Source: Bacteroidales bacterium (lineage in GTDB: Bacteria > Bacteroidota > Bacteroidia > Bacteroidales > UBA1715). Taken from it: DNA of 40,791 nucleotides. The stretch is taken from the NCBI GenBank assembly GCA_024409235.1, contig JAKSUA010000024.1, positions 1-40,791 on the forward strand, in the 5' to 3' direction. This document shows positions 34,083-40,791 of this stretch, one piece after another. The notes beneath the pieces are model-generated. The model ran no database searches, was not told the DNA's origin, and saw only the letters and a list, made by a program, of their open reading frames with translations. Made by a program: the position numbers and the translations under genes. The first letter of the stretch is position 1. Every line of letters starts with the position of its first letter.

Positions 34083-35003
34083 ATGACAAAAGTACTTGTT
34101 GCTACCGAAAAACCATTTGCAAAAGCTGCAGTGGACGGTATTAAAGAAATCGTAGAAAAAGCAGGATTTGAATTCGCTTTATTAGAATCATACACTGAAA
34201 AATCTGCTTTGTTAAACGCAGTTGCAGATGCAGATGCTATCATTATTAGAAGTGATAAAGTTGATGCAGAAGTATTGGAAGCTGGCAAAAATCTAAAAAT
34301 CGTTGTTCGTGCCGGTGCAGGTTATGACAATGTTGACTTGGCTGCAGCTACAGCTAAGAACGTTGTTGTTATGAATACTCCAGGACAAAATGCTAATGCT
34401 GTTGCAGAATTAGTATTTGGTTTGTTGGTTTTCGCAGTTCGTAATTTCTACAATGGAAAATCTGGTTCTGAATTGATGGGTAAAAAACTTGGTATCTTGG
34501 CATTTGGTAATGTTGGCCGTAATGTTGCTCGCGTTGCTAAAGGTTTCGGTATGGAAGTTTATGCATACGACGCTTTCTGTCCTGCAGAAGTTATTGAAGC
34601 TGCTGGTGTTAAAGCTGTTGCAAACCAAAACGAATTATTCAAGACTTGTGATGTTGTTTCTTTGCACATTCCTGCAACTCCTGAAACAATCAACAGCATT
34701 AACTACGATATGGTAAACCAAATGAAGAAAGGTGGTATCTTAGTTAACACTGCTCGTAAAGAAGTTATCGACGAAGCTGGTTTGATTAAGTTGATGAACG
34801 ATCGTGCTGATATCAAATATATCTCTGATATTATGCCAGCTGCTCACGAAGAATTCTCTAAATTCGAAGGTCGCTATTTCTCAACACCAAAGAAAATGGG
34901 AGCTCAAACTTCAGAAGCAAACATTAATGCTGGTCTAGCAGCTGCTCGTCAAATTGTTTCTTTCATCACTACTGGTGATAAGAAATTCCAAGTAAACAAG
35001 TAA
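34083..35003 (+). CDS. serA: D-3-phosphoglycerate dehydrogenase, short (type III, Lys-variant)
   Basis: Oxidises 3-phosphoglycerate to 3-phosphohydroxypyruvate, the entry into serine synthesis. At 306 residues it lacks the C-terminal ACT/regulatory domains. The Rossmann fold reads GILAFGNVGR (137-146), with Ala where the first Gly of GxGxxG usually is. The catalytic Arg is Arg225 in NTARKEV. The catalytic His of the family (in TPHxG) is replaced by Lys270 in STPKKMGAQTSEAN, as in the Lys-type class known from Entamoeba. It pairs with serC upstream and the DUF1015 gene downstream. Confidence 0.93.
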   Translation: MTKVLVATEKPFAKAAVDGIKEIVEKAGFEFALLESYTEKSALLNAVADADAIIIRSDKVDAEVLEAGKNLKIVVRAGAGYDNVDLAAATAKNVVVMNTPGQNANAVAELVFGLLVFAVRNFYNGKSGSELMGKKLGILAFGNVGRNVARVAKGFGMEVYAYDAFCPAEVIEAAGVKAVANQNELFKTCDVVSLHIPATPETINSINYDMVNQMKKGGILVNTARKEVIDEAGLIKLMNDRADIKYISDIMPAAHEEFSKFEGRYFSTPKKMGAQTSEANINAGLAAARQIVSFITTGDKKFQVNK

Positions 35004-35017
35004 AATAACGATTAGAG

Positions 35018-35062
35018 TTTAGTGATTAATTGCAGAATTAGTCACTAAACATTAATCACTAA
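35018..35062. repeat. Alternating inverted repeats between serA and the DUF1015 gene
   Basis: TTTAGTGATTAATT (35018-35031), then GCAG, then AATTAGTCACTAAA (35036-35049): a 14-bp stem with one mismatch (G-T in RNA). The 12-base part TTAGTGATTAAT also pairs perfectly with ATTAATCACTAA at 35051-35062, so two folds compete. There is no T-run. Confidence 0.55.
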
Positions 35063-35073
35063 TCATTATAACA

Positions 35074-36324
35074 ATGCCAATAGTAAAACCATTCAAAGGA
35101 TTTCGTCCTTGTAACGAAGAATATGCAAAGAAAATTGCATCTCGTCCATACGATGTATTGAATTCAGAAGAAGCAAAAGCAGAAGCTGGAGACAATCAAT
35201 ATTCGTTCTATCATGTAATTAAGCCAGAAATTGACTTACCAGCAGATGTTGATTTGCATTCTCAACTTGTATATGATACAGCAAAATCAGCAATCCAAAA
35301 ATTGATTGACGAAAAAGTTCTTATTCAAGACGAAAAACCTTGCTATTACATCTATGCACAAACAATGAATGGTCGTACGCAATATGGTATTGTAGGTGGT
35401 GCGTATGTTGCTGATTACGAAAATAATATCATTAAGAAACACGAATTAACTCGTCCAGATAAAGAAGAGGATCGTAGAAACCATGTTCGTCATACAAATT
35501 TCAATGCTGAACCAGTGTTCTTTGCATTCAAAAACAATTTGGAATTGGATATGATTATCCATGATGCAATTTTGGTTGATCCTGTTTATAATTTCGTTTC
35601 TGAAGACGGTGTTGGTCATCATGTTTGGGTAATAGACAACGATGCAAAAATCAAGAGAATTGAGTATTTGTTTGCTAACGAAGTTGATTGCTTGTATGTT
35701 GCTGATGGTCACCATAGAACAGCAGCTGCTGCAGGTGTTGGTTCAGAACGTCGTGCTGCAAATCCAAATCACAATGGTAGTGAAGAGTACAACTATTTCT
35801 TGGCAGTAAACTTCCCAGCAAACCAATTGACAATTATTGACTACAACCGTGTTTTGAAAGATTTGAATGGAATGACTCCAGCTGAGTTAGTTTCAAAATT
35901 AGAGAAGTCTTTTGTTGTTGAGAAAAAAGGTACTGAAATTTATAAACCAGATAAATTACACAACTTCTCAATGTACTTGGCAGGAGAGTGGTATTCATTA
36001 ACTGCAAAAGAAGGTACATACAATGATTCAGACCCAATCGGTGTTTTGGATGTAACTATATTGACAGAACAAGTTCTTTCTCCATTATTTGACATCCAAG
36101 ACTTGCGAAGAAGTCAAAGAATAGATTTTGTTGGTGGTATTCGCGGTTTGGGAGAATTGAAAAAACGCGTAGATTCAGGAGAAATGCAAGCTGCTTTTGC
36201 ATTATATCCAGTATCTATGGATCAATTAATGAATATTGCTGATAGTGGTGAAATTATGCCTCCAAAATCAACATGGTTTGAACCAAAATTAAGAAGTGGT
36301 TTGATTCTTCATAGTTTGATTTAA
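35074..36324 (+). CDS. DUF1015 family protein
   Basis: A 416-residue soluble protein starting MPIVKPFKGFRPC, the N-terminal signature of DUF1015 (often annotated HTH or SerA-linked). Other recognisable parts are SRPYDVLNSEEA, the middle YVADGHHRTAAAAG and the late GLGELKKRVDSGEMQAAFALYPVSMDQLMNIADSGEIMPPKSTWFEPKLRSGLI, which suggests a phosphate- or nucleotide-binding active site with a His pair. In Bacteroidota and many other bacteria it sits next to serC-serA; a role in serine metabolism is inferred (archaeal relatives include ADP-dependent serine kinases). It shares the biased codon use of serC and serA and is followed by a terminator. Confidence 0.9.
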   Translation: MPIVKPFKGFRPCNEEYAKKIASRPYDVLNSEEAKAEAGDNQYSFYHVIKPEIDLPADVDLHSQLVYDTAKSAIQKLIDEKVLIQDEKPCYYIYAQTMNGRTQYGIVGGAYVADYENNIIKKHELTRPDKEEDRRNHVRHTNFNAEPVFFAFKNNLELDMIIHDAILVDPVYNFVSEDGVGHHVWVIDNDAKIKRIEYLFANEVDCLYVADGHHRTAAAAGVGSERRAANPNHNGSEEYNYFLAVNFPANQLTIIDYNRVLKDLNGMTPAELVSKLEKSFVVEKKGTEIYKPDKLHNFSMYLAGEWYSLTAKEGTYNDSDPIGVLDVTILTEQVLSPLFDIQDLRRSQRIDFVGGIRGLGELKKRVDSGEMQAAFALYPVSMDQLMNIADSGEIMPPKSTWFEPKLRSGLILHSLI

Positions 36325-36345
36325 TCAAATTATTTTCTAATAAAT

Positions 36346-36375
36346 AAAGGCTGTCGGAAACGATAGCCTTTTTTT
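36346..36375 (+). terminator. Intrinsic terminator after the DUF1015 gene
   Basis: Stem AAAGGCTGTCG / CGATAGCCTTT (one G-T pair) with a GAAA tetraloop and seven T. Confidence 0.9.
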
Positions 36376-36415
36376 GTTTTAAGAAAGTTTTAATTGTATT
36401 TTGTCATACCGTTAA

Positions 36416-36511
36416 CCAATAGATATAAGTGTAAAAGTTGATTCGCTAACAGTTAAAGAAAAAACAAGAAAACCTGTTGGCTTTGTAATTTCTGTAGAAG
36501 ATAACAAGTAG
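36416..36511 (+). pseudogene. Short coding-like fragment without start codon
   Basis: Thirty-one codons open from a TAA to a TAG read PIDISVKVDSLTVKE then KTRKPVGFVISVEDNK. There is no ATG, GTG or TTG near its beginning. It could be the end of a decayed gene or chance. It is the only notable content of the 262-base gap between the terminator and the YggS-family gene, apart from the promoter near the right end. Confidence 0.25.
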
Positions 36512-36571
36512 GAATAATTCAGAATTTTTCTGAATGAATAAAATTATTGTTATATCTTTAATTATAATTGA

Positions 36572-36579
36572 TACCTTTG
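36572..36579 (+). promoter_or_regulatory. Bacteroidota -7 element very close to the YggS-family ATG
   Basis: TACCTTTG ends only 7 bases before the ATG at 36587, with TTG at 36547-36549 as a possible -33. The transcript would be leaderless or nearly so. A weaker TATCTTTA at 36553-36560 could give a normal short leader instead. Confidence 0.5.
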
Positions 36580-36586
36580 CATTGTT

Positions 36587-37261
36587 ATGATACAGGAAAA
36601 TCTTAAACGGATAACTGCAACAATACCTGATGGGGTAACTCTTTTGGCTGTTTCAAAGACAAAGCCATGCAGTGACATAATGGAAGCTTATGAATTTGGC
36701 ATCCGCGATTTTGGAGAAAACAAAGTTCAGGAAATGACAAGTAAATATGAGGCTTTACCGAAGGACATACGTTGGCATCTTATAGGGCATCTACAGACTA
36801 ATAAGGTGAAATATATAGCTCCGTTTGTTCATCTTGTTCATAGTGTTGACTCGTTGAAACTATTGGCGGAAATAAACAAGGAGGCAGTGAAGTGTAATAG
36901 AGTTATTTCTTGTTTATTGCAGTTTCATGTAGCTTCTGAAGAAACTAAATTTGGACTTTTATACGAAGAAGCTGTTCAGTTACTCGAAAGTGATTTGTAT
37001 AAACAAATGCATAATGTAAATATTTGTGGAGTAATGGGTATGGCCACAAATACGGACGATGCAAGTCAGGTGCGCCGTGAATTTGGGTGTTTAAAGCAGA
37101 TTTTTGATGATTTAAAACAAAGTTATTTCTCAGGAATTTCTGATTTTAAAACAATTTCAATGGGAATGTCTGATGATTATCTGATTGCTATAGAAGAGGG
37201 AAGTACTATTGTGCGGGTTGGCAGTTCTATTTTTGGAGAACGTGATTATAGCAAACAATAA
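36587..37261 (+). CDS. YggS/PLPBP family pyridoxal-phosphate-binding protein
   Basis: A 224-residue fold-type III PLP-binding protein that keeps vitamin B6 homeostasis rather than catalysing a known reaction. The PLP lysine is Lys24 in LLAVSKTKP. DFGENKVQE, WHLIGHLQTNKVKYI, the barrel strand HSVDSLKLL, GVMGMAT and the C-terminal SMGMSDDYLIAIEEGSTIVRVGSSIFG are all family features. Full length. It has its own promoter and terminator. Confidence 0.95.
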   Translation: MIQENLKRITATIPDGVTLLAVSKTKPCSDIMEAYEFGIRDFGENKVQEMTSKYEALPKDIRWHLIGHLQTNKVKYIAPFVHLVHSVDSLKLLAEINKEAVKCNRVISCLLQFHVASEETKFGLLYEEAVQLLESDLYKQMHNVNICGVMGMATNTDDASQVRREFGCLKQIFDDLKQSYFSGISDFKTISMGMSDDYLIAIEEGSTIVRVGSSIFGERDYSKQ

Positions 37262-37281
37262 TTTGTAATGTAAAATGCTTA

Positions 37282-37313
37282 AAAATGGTGGACAGTGAAG
37301 TCTGCCATTTTTT
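37282..37313 (+). terminator. Intrinsic terminator after the YggS-family gene
   Basis: Stem AAAATGGTGGAC / GTCTGCCATTTT with two G-T pairs, loop AGTGAA, then six T. Confidence 0.85.
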
Positions 37314-37334
37314 GTTTTTATAAAGCTGTTTGTT

Positions 37335-37342
37335 TACTTTTG
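37335..37342 (+). promoter_or_regulatory. Bacteroidota -7 element for prfC
   Basis: TACTTTTG, 20 bases before the ATG at 37363. TTTG at 37311-37314 lies 20 bases upstream and overlaps the preceding terminator's T-run; it may be the -33 element. Confidence 0.6.
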
Positions 37343-37362
37343 CTTGAAAAATAAGTAAGTAA

Positions 37363-38940
37363 ATGGCTTTCGAGAAAGAGATTCAGAGACGACGTACGTT
37401 CGCTATTATCAGTCACCCTGATGCGGGAAAAACAACATTGACAGAGAAACTTTTATTGTTTGGTGGTGCAATTCATGTTGCCGGTGCTGTCAAATCAAAT
37501 AAGATAAAGAAAACGGCAACTTCAGACTTTATGGAGATTGAAAAACAGCGTGGTATTTCGGTTGCTACGTCTGTAATGGGTTTTGAATATGAAGGTCGTA
37601 AAATAAATATTCTTGATACGCCGGGACACAAAGATTTCGCGGAAGATACTTATAGAACGTTGACTGCCGTTGACAGTGTTATAATTGTGATTGACGTTGC
37701 CAAAGGTGTTGAGGAACAAACAAAAAAGCTTGCCGAAGTTTGTCGTATGCGTAATACGCCGGTTATGGTTTTTATCAATAAACTTGACCGTGAAGGTAAG
37801 GACGTGTTTGAACTTCTTGATGAAATAGAATCTCTTCTTAATATAAAAGTCCGTCCTCTTGCGTGGCCTATAGGTATGGGCTATGATTTTAAAGGTGTGT
37901 ATAATCTGTATTCACAGAATCTTCGTTTGTTTGAGCAAAATCAGCAGGTGATACAGCCAGCAATAAAGTTTGAGAATATAGATGATAAAGGTATAGACGC
38001 AAAGGTTGGAGAAAAGGCTGCGCAAAAGCTTCGTGATGAAGTTGAGCTGGTAGAAACTGTTTATCCTGAGTTCGATGTGGAAGCATACCGTAGGGCAGAA
38101 CTGGCTCCGGTTTTCTTTGGTAGTGCGTTGTATAATTTTGGCGTTCAGGAGTTGTTGGATTCATTTGTTGAAATTGCTCCGTCTCCAAGGGATTCAAAAA
38201 CCGATGAGAGAATGGTTTCTCCGTACGAAGAAAAATTTACAGGTTTTGTGTTTAAAATTCATGCGAATATGGATCCAAACCACCGCGATAGAATAGCGTT
38301 TGTAAAAGTTTGTTCCGGTCGTTTTGAACGAAATAAAAACTATTTGCATATTCGTCAGCAGAAACAGCTGAAATTCGCAAACCCAACATCGTTTATGGCA
38401 GAGAAAAAGTCTGTTGTTGACGAGGCGTATCCTGGCGATATAGTTGGTTTGTACGATTCTGGAAATTTCAAGATTGGTGATACTTTGACGGAAGGAGAGG
38501 ATTTACATTTTGCCGGAATACCAAGTTTTTCCCCAGAGTTGTTTCGATATATTGAAAATGCTGATCCAATGAAGTTCAAACAATTGGCAAAAGGTGTTGA
38601 CCAGCTTATGGATGAAGGTGTTGCGCAATTGTTTATAAATCAGTTTAATAATAGAAAGATTATTGGTACAGTCGGTGCATTGCAGTTCGAAGTAATTGAA
38701 TACCGTTTGGAACATGAATACAATGCAAAATGCCGTTACGAACCAATACAATTGTATAAAGCGTGTTGGTTCACGTCAAAGAATAAGGCTCAGTTAGATG
38801 ATTTTAAGAAACGTAAATATCAAAGTCTTGCTGTAGATAAAAGGGGAGTTGACGTGTTCTTGGCTGAAAGTGCATACGCATTGGAAATGGCAAAGCAAAA
38901 TTTCCCAGAAATAGAATTTCATTTCACTTCTGAATTTTAA
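37363..38940 (+). CDS. prfC: Peptide chain release factor 3
   Basis: GTPase that recycles RF1/RF2 from the ribosome after termination, 525 residues. G1 is [15 protein letters not shown], the switch I region includes [17 protein letters not shown]3 is DTPGHKDF, and G4 is [11 protein letters not shown]3 rather than EF-G is indicated by [12 protein letters not shown] near the start, the 525-residue length and the C-terminal domain ([20 protein letters not shown]). The sialate esterase gene starts two bases after its stop, so the two share a transcript. Confidence 0.97.
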   Translation: MAFEKEIQRRRTFAIISHPDAGKTTLTEKLLLFGGAIHVAGAVKSNKIKKTATSDFMEIEKQRGISVATSVMGFEYEGRKINILDTPGHKDFAEDTYRTLTAVDSVIIVIDVAKGVEEQTKKLAEVCRMRNTPVMVFINKLDREGKDVFELLDEIESLLNIKVRPLAWPIGMGYDFKGVYNLYSQNLRLFEQNQQVIQPAIKFENIDDKGIDAKVGEKAAQKLRDEVELVETVYPEFDVEAYRRAELAPVFFGSALYNFGVQELLDSFVEIAPSPRDSKTDERMVSPYEEKFTGFVFKIHANMDPNHRDRIAFVKVCSGRFERNKNYLHIRQQKQLKFANPTSFMAEKKSVVDEAYPGDIVGLYDSGNFKIGDTLTEGEDLHFAGIPSFSPELFRYIENADPMKFKQLAKGVDQLMDEGVAQLFINQFNNRKIIGTVGALQFEVIEYRLEHEYNAKCRYEPIQLYKACWFTSKNKAQLDDFKKRKYQSLAVDKRGVDVFLAESAYALEMAKQNFPEIEFHFTSEF

Positions 38941-38941
38941 A

Positions 38942-40429
38942 ATGATGAATTTTCTAAAGTCTATTTTTTTTAGCATACTGGTTCTTTTTCTTTCGCTTTC
39001 TAGTTACGCTTTGGTCACTATGCCTGCAATTTTTTGTGACAATATGGTGCTTCAACAAAATGCGAAGGTGAAAATCTGGGGTTGGGCTAAACCATACGAA
39101 GAAATCACGGTGAAAGTAGGCTGGGATACAACCACATACAAAGTAATGACCGACAATACCATGTCGTGGGAAGTTGAAGTAAAAACACCATCGGCAAGCT
39201 ATACTCCGTATGAAATTACCGTGGAAGGTTGGCGTAAGCTTACATTCAAGAATGTGTTGATTGGTGAAGTTTGGTTGTGTTCCGGTCAGTCGAATATGGA
39301 ATGGTCGCCACGCGCAGGCATAGTAAATAAAGATGCGGAAATTGCGGCAGCGAATTATCCGAATATTCGTTTCTTCTCTGTAGTGCCACGTATGTCCGTA
39401 ACTCCGCAAGATGATTTGTACGGTGAATGGACGGAATGTTCACCAGAAACAATGATAGACTTTAGTGCTATCGGTTACTTTTTCGCACGCGAATTACATA
39501 AGGAATTGGATGTGCCTATCGGGATTATAAATTCTTCTATGGGCGGTTCTCCAATCGAAGTTTGGATGCCGACATTCAAAGGCAATAAGGAAGTTTCTAT
39601 TCCAGAATCTGCCGAAAAATTACCAGAGACATCGTGGAGTCCTAAAAAGCCTGGTGTTTTGTATAATGCAATGATACATCCACTTACCAATTTTGCGATT
39701 AGAGGCTTTTTGTGGTATCAAGGTGAGGCGAACGAACCAAATGCAGAAAGCTATCTATGGAATCTACAGGCTATGGTGTGGACTTGGCGTGACAATTGGA
39801 CAAACAGCCTCAGTTATTCGTATGGTCAGATTCCGTTCTACTATGCTCAAATAGCCCCATTTAATTATGGAACACCGTATGCGTGTCCTACTATTCAATT
39901 TGGACAAATCTGTATGCCAAACCAGGTTGGAAATTCAGCAATGATTATTACCAACGACTTTGTTGACGATGTGAACAATATTCACCCAAAAGATAAGCAA
40001 ACGGCCGCGCATCGTTTTGCAAATCTTGCCATTTCGGAAACATACGGACGAACTATGGATCCGAATAAGTTATATTGTCCTTGGTCTGTTTATGCTTGTA
40101 AAAAAAATAAAGGCGTATTGGTGTATTTTATGAATGCGAAGGATTTACATTCTACAACAAAAGTTATTGATGGTTTTGAGGTAGCCGGCGAAGACGGAGT
40201 ATTTTATCCAGCAAAGGCAACTATTGTGAAAGATGAAGAAGAGGGAACGTTGTCTTGTGTAGAATTACATTTCTCAAAAGTAAAAGATCCGAAACAAGTT
40301 CGTTATGCATGGAGTAATACCGCACAGCCATCGTTACGAAACGAATACAATTTACCGTCATCGTGTTTCCTAATAGACCGAGTGTGGAATGGTGATGAAG
40401 TGCTTATGCCTGTACAGGAAGAAGAGTAG
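38942..40429 (+). CDS. Secreted sialate O-acetylesterase (SGNH hydrolase)
   Basis: Exported enzyme of 495 residues that removes O-acetyl groups from sialic acids or related acetylated sugars of host or plant glycans. The signal peptide covers residues 1-23. An N-terminal beta-domain precedes the SGNH-type catalytic domain: the nucleophile is Ser117 in LCSGQSNMEW, followed by GIINSSMGGSPIEVW and FLWYQGEANEP, and the catalytic His lies in NNIHPKDKQTAAHRFANL. It is co-transcribed with prfC by position and closed by a terminator. The two ATG at 38942 and 38945 are both plausible starts. No other glycan gene is near. Confidence 0.9.
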   Translation: MMNFLKSIFFSILVLFLSLSSYALVTMPAIFCDNMVLQQNAKVKIWGWAKPYEEITVKVGWDTTTYKVMTDNTMSWEVEVKTPSASYTPYEITVEGWRKLTFKNVLIGEVWLCSGQSNMEWSPRAGIVNKDAEIAAANYPNIRFFSVVPRMSVTPQDDLYGEWTECSPETMIDFSAIGYFFARELHKELDVPIGIINSSMGGSPIEVWMPTFKGNKEVSIPESAEKLPETSWSPKKPGVLYNAMIHPLTNFAIRGFLWYQGEANEPNAESYLWNLQAMVWTWRDNWTNSLSYSYGQIPFYYAQIAPFNYGTPYACPTIQFGQICMPNQVGNSAMIITNDFVDDVNNIHPKDKQTAAHRFANLAISETYGRTMDPNKLYCPWSVYACKKNKGVLVYFMNAKDLHSTTKVIDGFEVAGEDGVFYPAKATIVKDEEEGTLSCVELHFSKVKDPKQVRYAWSNTAQPSLRNEYNLPSSCFLIDRVWNGDEVLMPVQEEE

Positions 40430-40459
40430 ATTGCTTTGATTATATAGTAAGACTTGTTG

Positions 40460-40485
40460 GGGCGTATTGCATACGCCCTTTTTTT
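40460..40485 (+). terminator. Intrinsic terminator after the esterase gene
   Basis: Stem GGGCGTAT / ATACGCCC with loop TGC, followed by seven T. Confidence 0.9.
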
Positions 40486-40551
40486 ATGTATATATGTGAA
40501 AGTTGCCTATGTTTTATTTCTTTCGAATGAATTTTTAACGAGAAATTTGAT

Positions 40552-40559
40552 TAGTTTTG
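40552..40559 (+). promoter_or_regulatory. Bacteroidota -7 element for the RhuM-family gene
   Basis: TAGTTTTG, a full match, 54 bases before the ATG at 40614. It overlaps the palindrome at 40554-40572. Confidence 0.5.
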
Positions 40560-40572
40560 TGTCACACAAAAC
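40554..40572. promoter_or_regulatory. Perfect 19-bp palindrome over the -7 element, probable operator
   Basis: Arms GTTTTGTGT and ACACAAAAC around a single C, no mismatch. It covers most of the -7 element and the expected transcription start, the position of a repressor site. Confidence 0.55.
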
Positions 40573-40613
40573 CAATTTTAAATAAAAAATCGTTTAACAC
40601 CAATTTACCAGTT

Positions 40614-40791
40614 ATGTTAGACAATCAAGACCCACAAAAGGGGGAGGTGGTATTGTACCAACCGAATGAAACCATCCGTATTGAGGTTCGGATGGAGAAT
40701 GAAACCGTATGGCTGACGCAGGCGCAGATGGCGGAACTGTTTGATAAAAGTGTATCCGTTATATCTCGTCATATCAGCAATGTGTTCGAAG
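40614..40791 (+). CDS. RhuM-family protein, N-terminal part (cut by window edge)
   Basis: Fifty-nine codons are visible before the window ends. The sequence GEVVLYQPNETIRIEVRMEN then ETVWLTQAQMAELFDKSVSV and ISRHISNVFE is characteristic of the RhuM/virulence-protein family (also called Fic/DOC-like N-terminal DNA-binding, pfam Virulence_RhuM). The WLTQAQMAELFxxSxxxISRHI part looks like a helix-turn-helix. Such genes are scattered in Bacteroidota, often in accessory or mobile DNA; function is unsettled. G+C over the visible 171 bases counted by hand is about 46 percent, higher than the AT-rich middle of the window. The promoter overlaps a perfect palindrome. Confidence 0.85.
   Translation, partial: MLDNQDPQKGEVVLYQPNETIRIEVRMENETVWLTQAQMAELFDKSVSVISRHISNVFE

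Noticed and set aside
35018..35062. Intrinsic terminator after serA
   Set aside because: The stem is AT-rich and no T-run follows; listed as an inverted repeat instead.
40614..40791. RhuM-family gene as proof of a mobile element at the right edge
   Set aside because: No integrase, repeat or attachment site is visible, the esterase gene beside it has similar G+C in parts, and the gene is cut by the window edge.

Overview
The window looks like an AT-rich chromosomal segment of a Bacteroidota bacterium, most likely order Bacteroidales. The evidence is direct. Many genes are preceded by the Bacteroidota -7 promoter element TAnnTTTG at short distance, and Shine-Dalgarno sequences are weak or absent. 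The gene neighbourhoods are also typical of this order: purA-rseC-rnfBCDGEA, serC-serA-DUF1015, and kdsC-like/UbiA/maf. Most of the window is core housekeeping DNA. No rRNA, tRNA, CRISPR array or insertion sequence was found.

Layout from left to right. Positions 1-1696 (-) hold the N-terminal part of ileS, cut by the window edge. Positions 1942-11225 (+) hold a cation:proton antiporter, a membrane-anchored TPR protein, ribH, a DUF2520 Rossmann protein, a KdsC-like HAD phosphatase, a UbiA prenyltransferase, maf, a DUF1573 lipoprotein, a class I aminotransferase, a diacylglycerol-kinase-type lipid kinase and a 59-residue DUF4250 protein. Positions 11227-20463 (-) hold the six-gene Rnf ion-pumping complex (rnfB, C, D, G, E, A in transcription order), preceded by rseC, purA and a long RelA/SpoT alarmone enzyme. 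Positions 20682-22445 (+) hold grpE-dnaJ.

Positions 22446-27115 are the least ordinary part. They contain an orphan coding tail and a strong bidirectional terminator. A predicted rod-shaped non-coding RNA of about 165 nt follows, 6S-like in architecture. Next come a perfect 23-bp palindrome, a small HTH regulator, a triple GGGTAAT operator-like array, and four proteins I cannot assign: two exported or membrane proteins in an operon, a 415-residue soluble protein, and a 493-residue membrane protein whose C-terminus resembles a winged-helix module.

Positions 27219-36324 hold an acyl-ACP thioesterase, rsmA, a degenerate receiver-HATPase fusion (-), a small coiled-coil protein, an AddB-like nuclease (-), and the serine module serC, serA and a DUF1015 gene. 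Positions 36587-40429 hold a YggS-family protein, prfC and a secreted sialate O-acetylesterase. The window ends inside a RhuM-family gene whose promoter overlaps a perfect palindrome.

The position of the -7 element repeatedly decides the start codon: for rel, the thioesterase, the receiver-HATPase gene and the HTH gene, the longest possible reading frame begins inside the promoter and cannot be right. No complete new system is evident. The best leads are the rod-like RNA with its adjacent HTH and palindromes, the degenerate receiver-HATPase fusion, and the operator-like DNA before grpE and rhuM.
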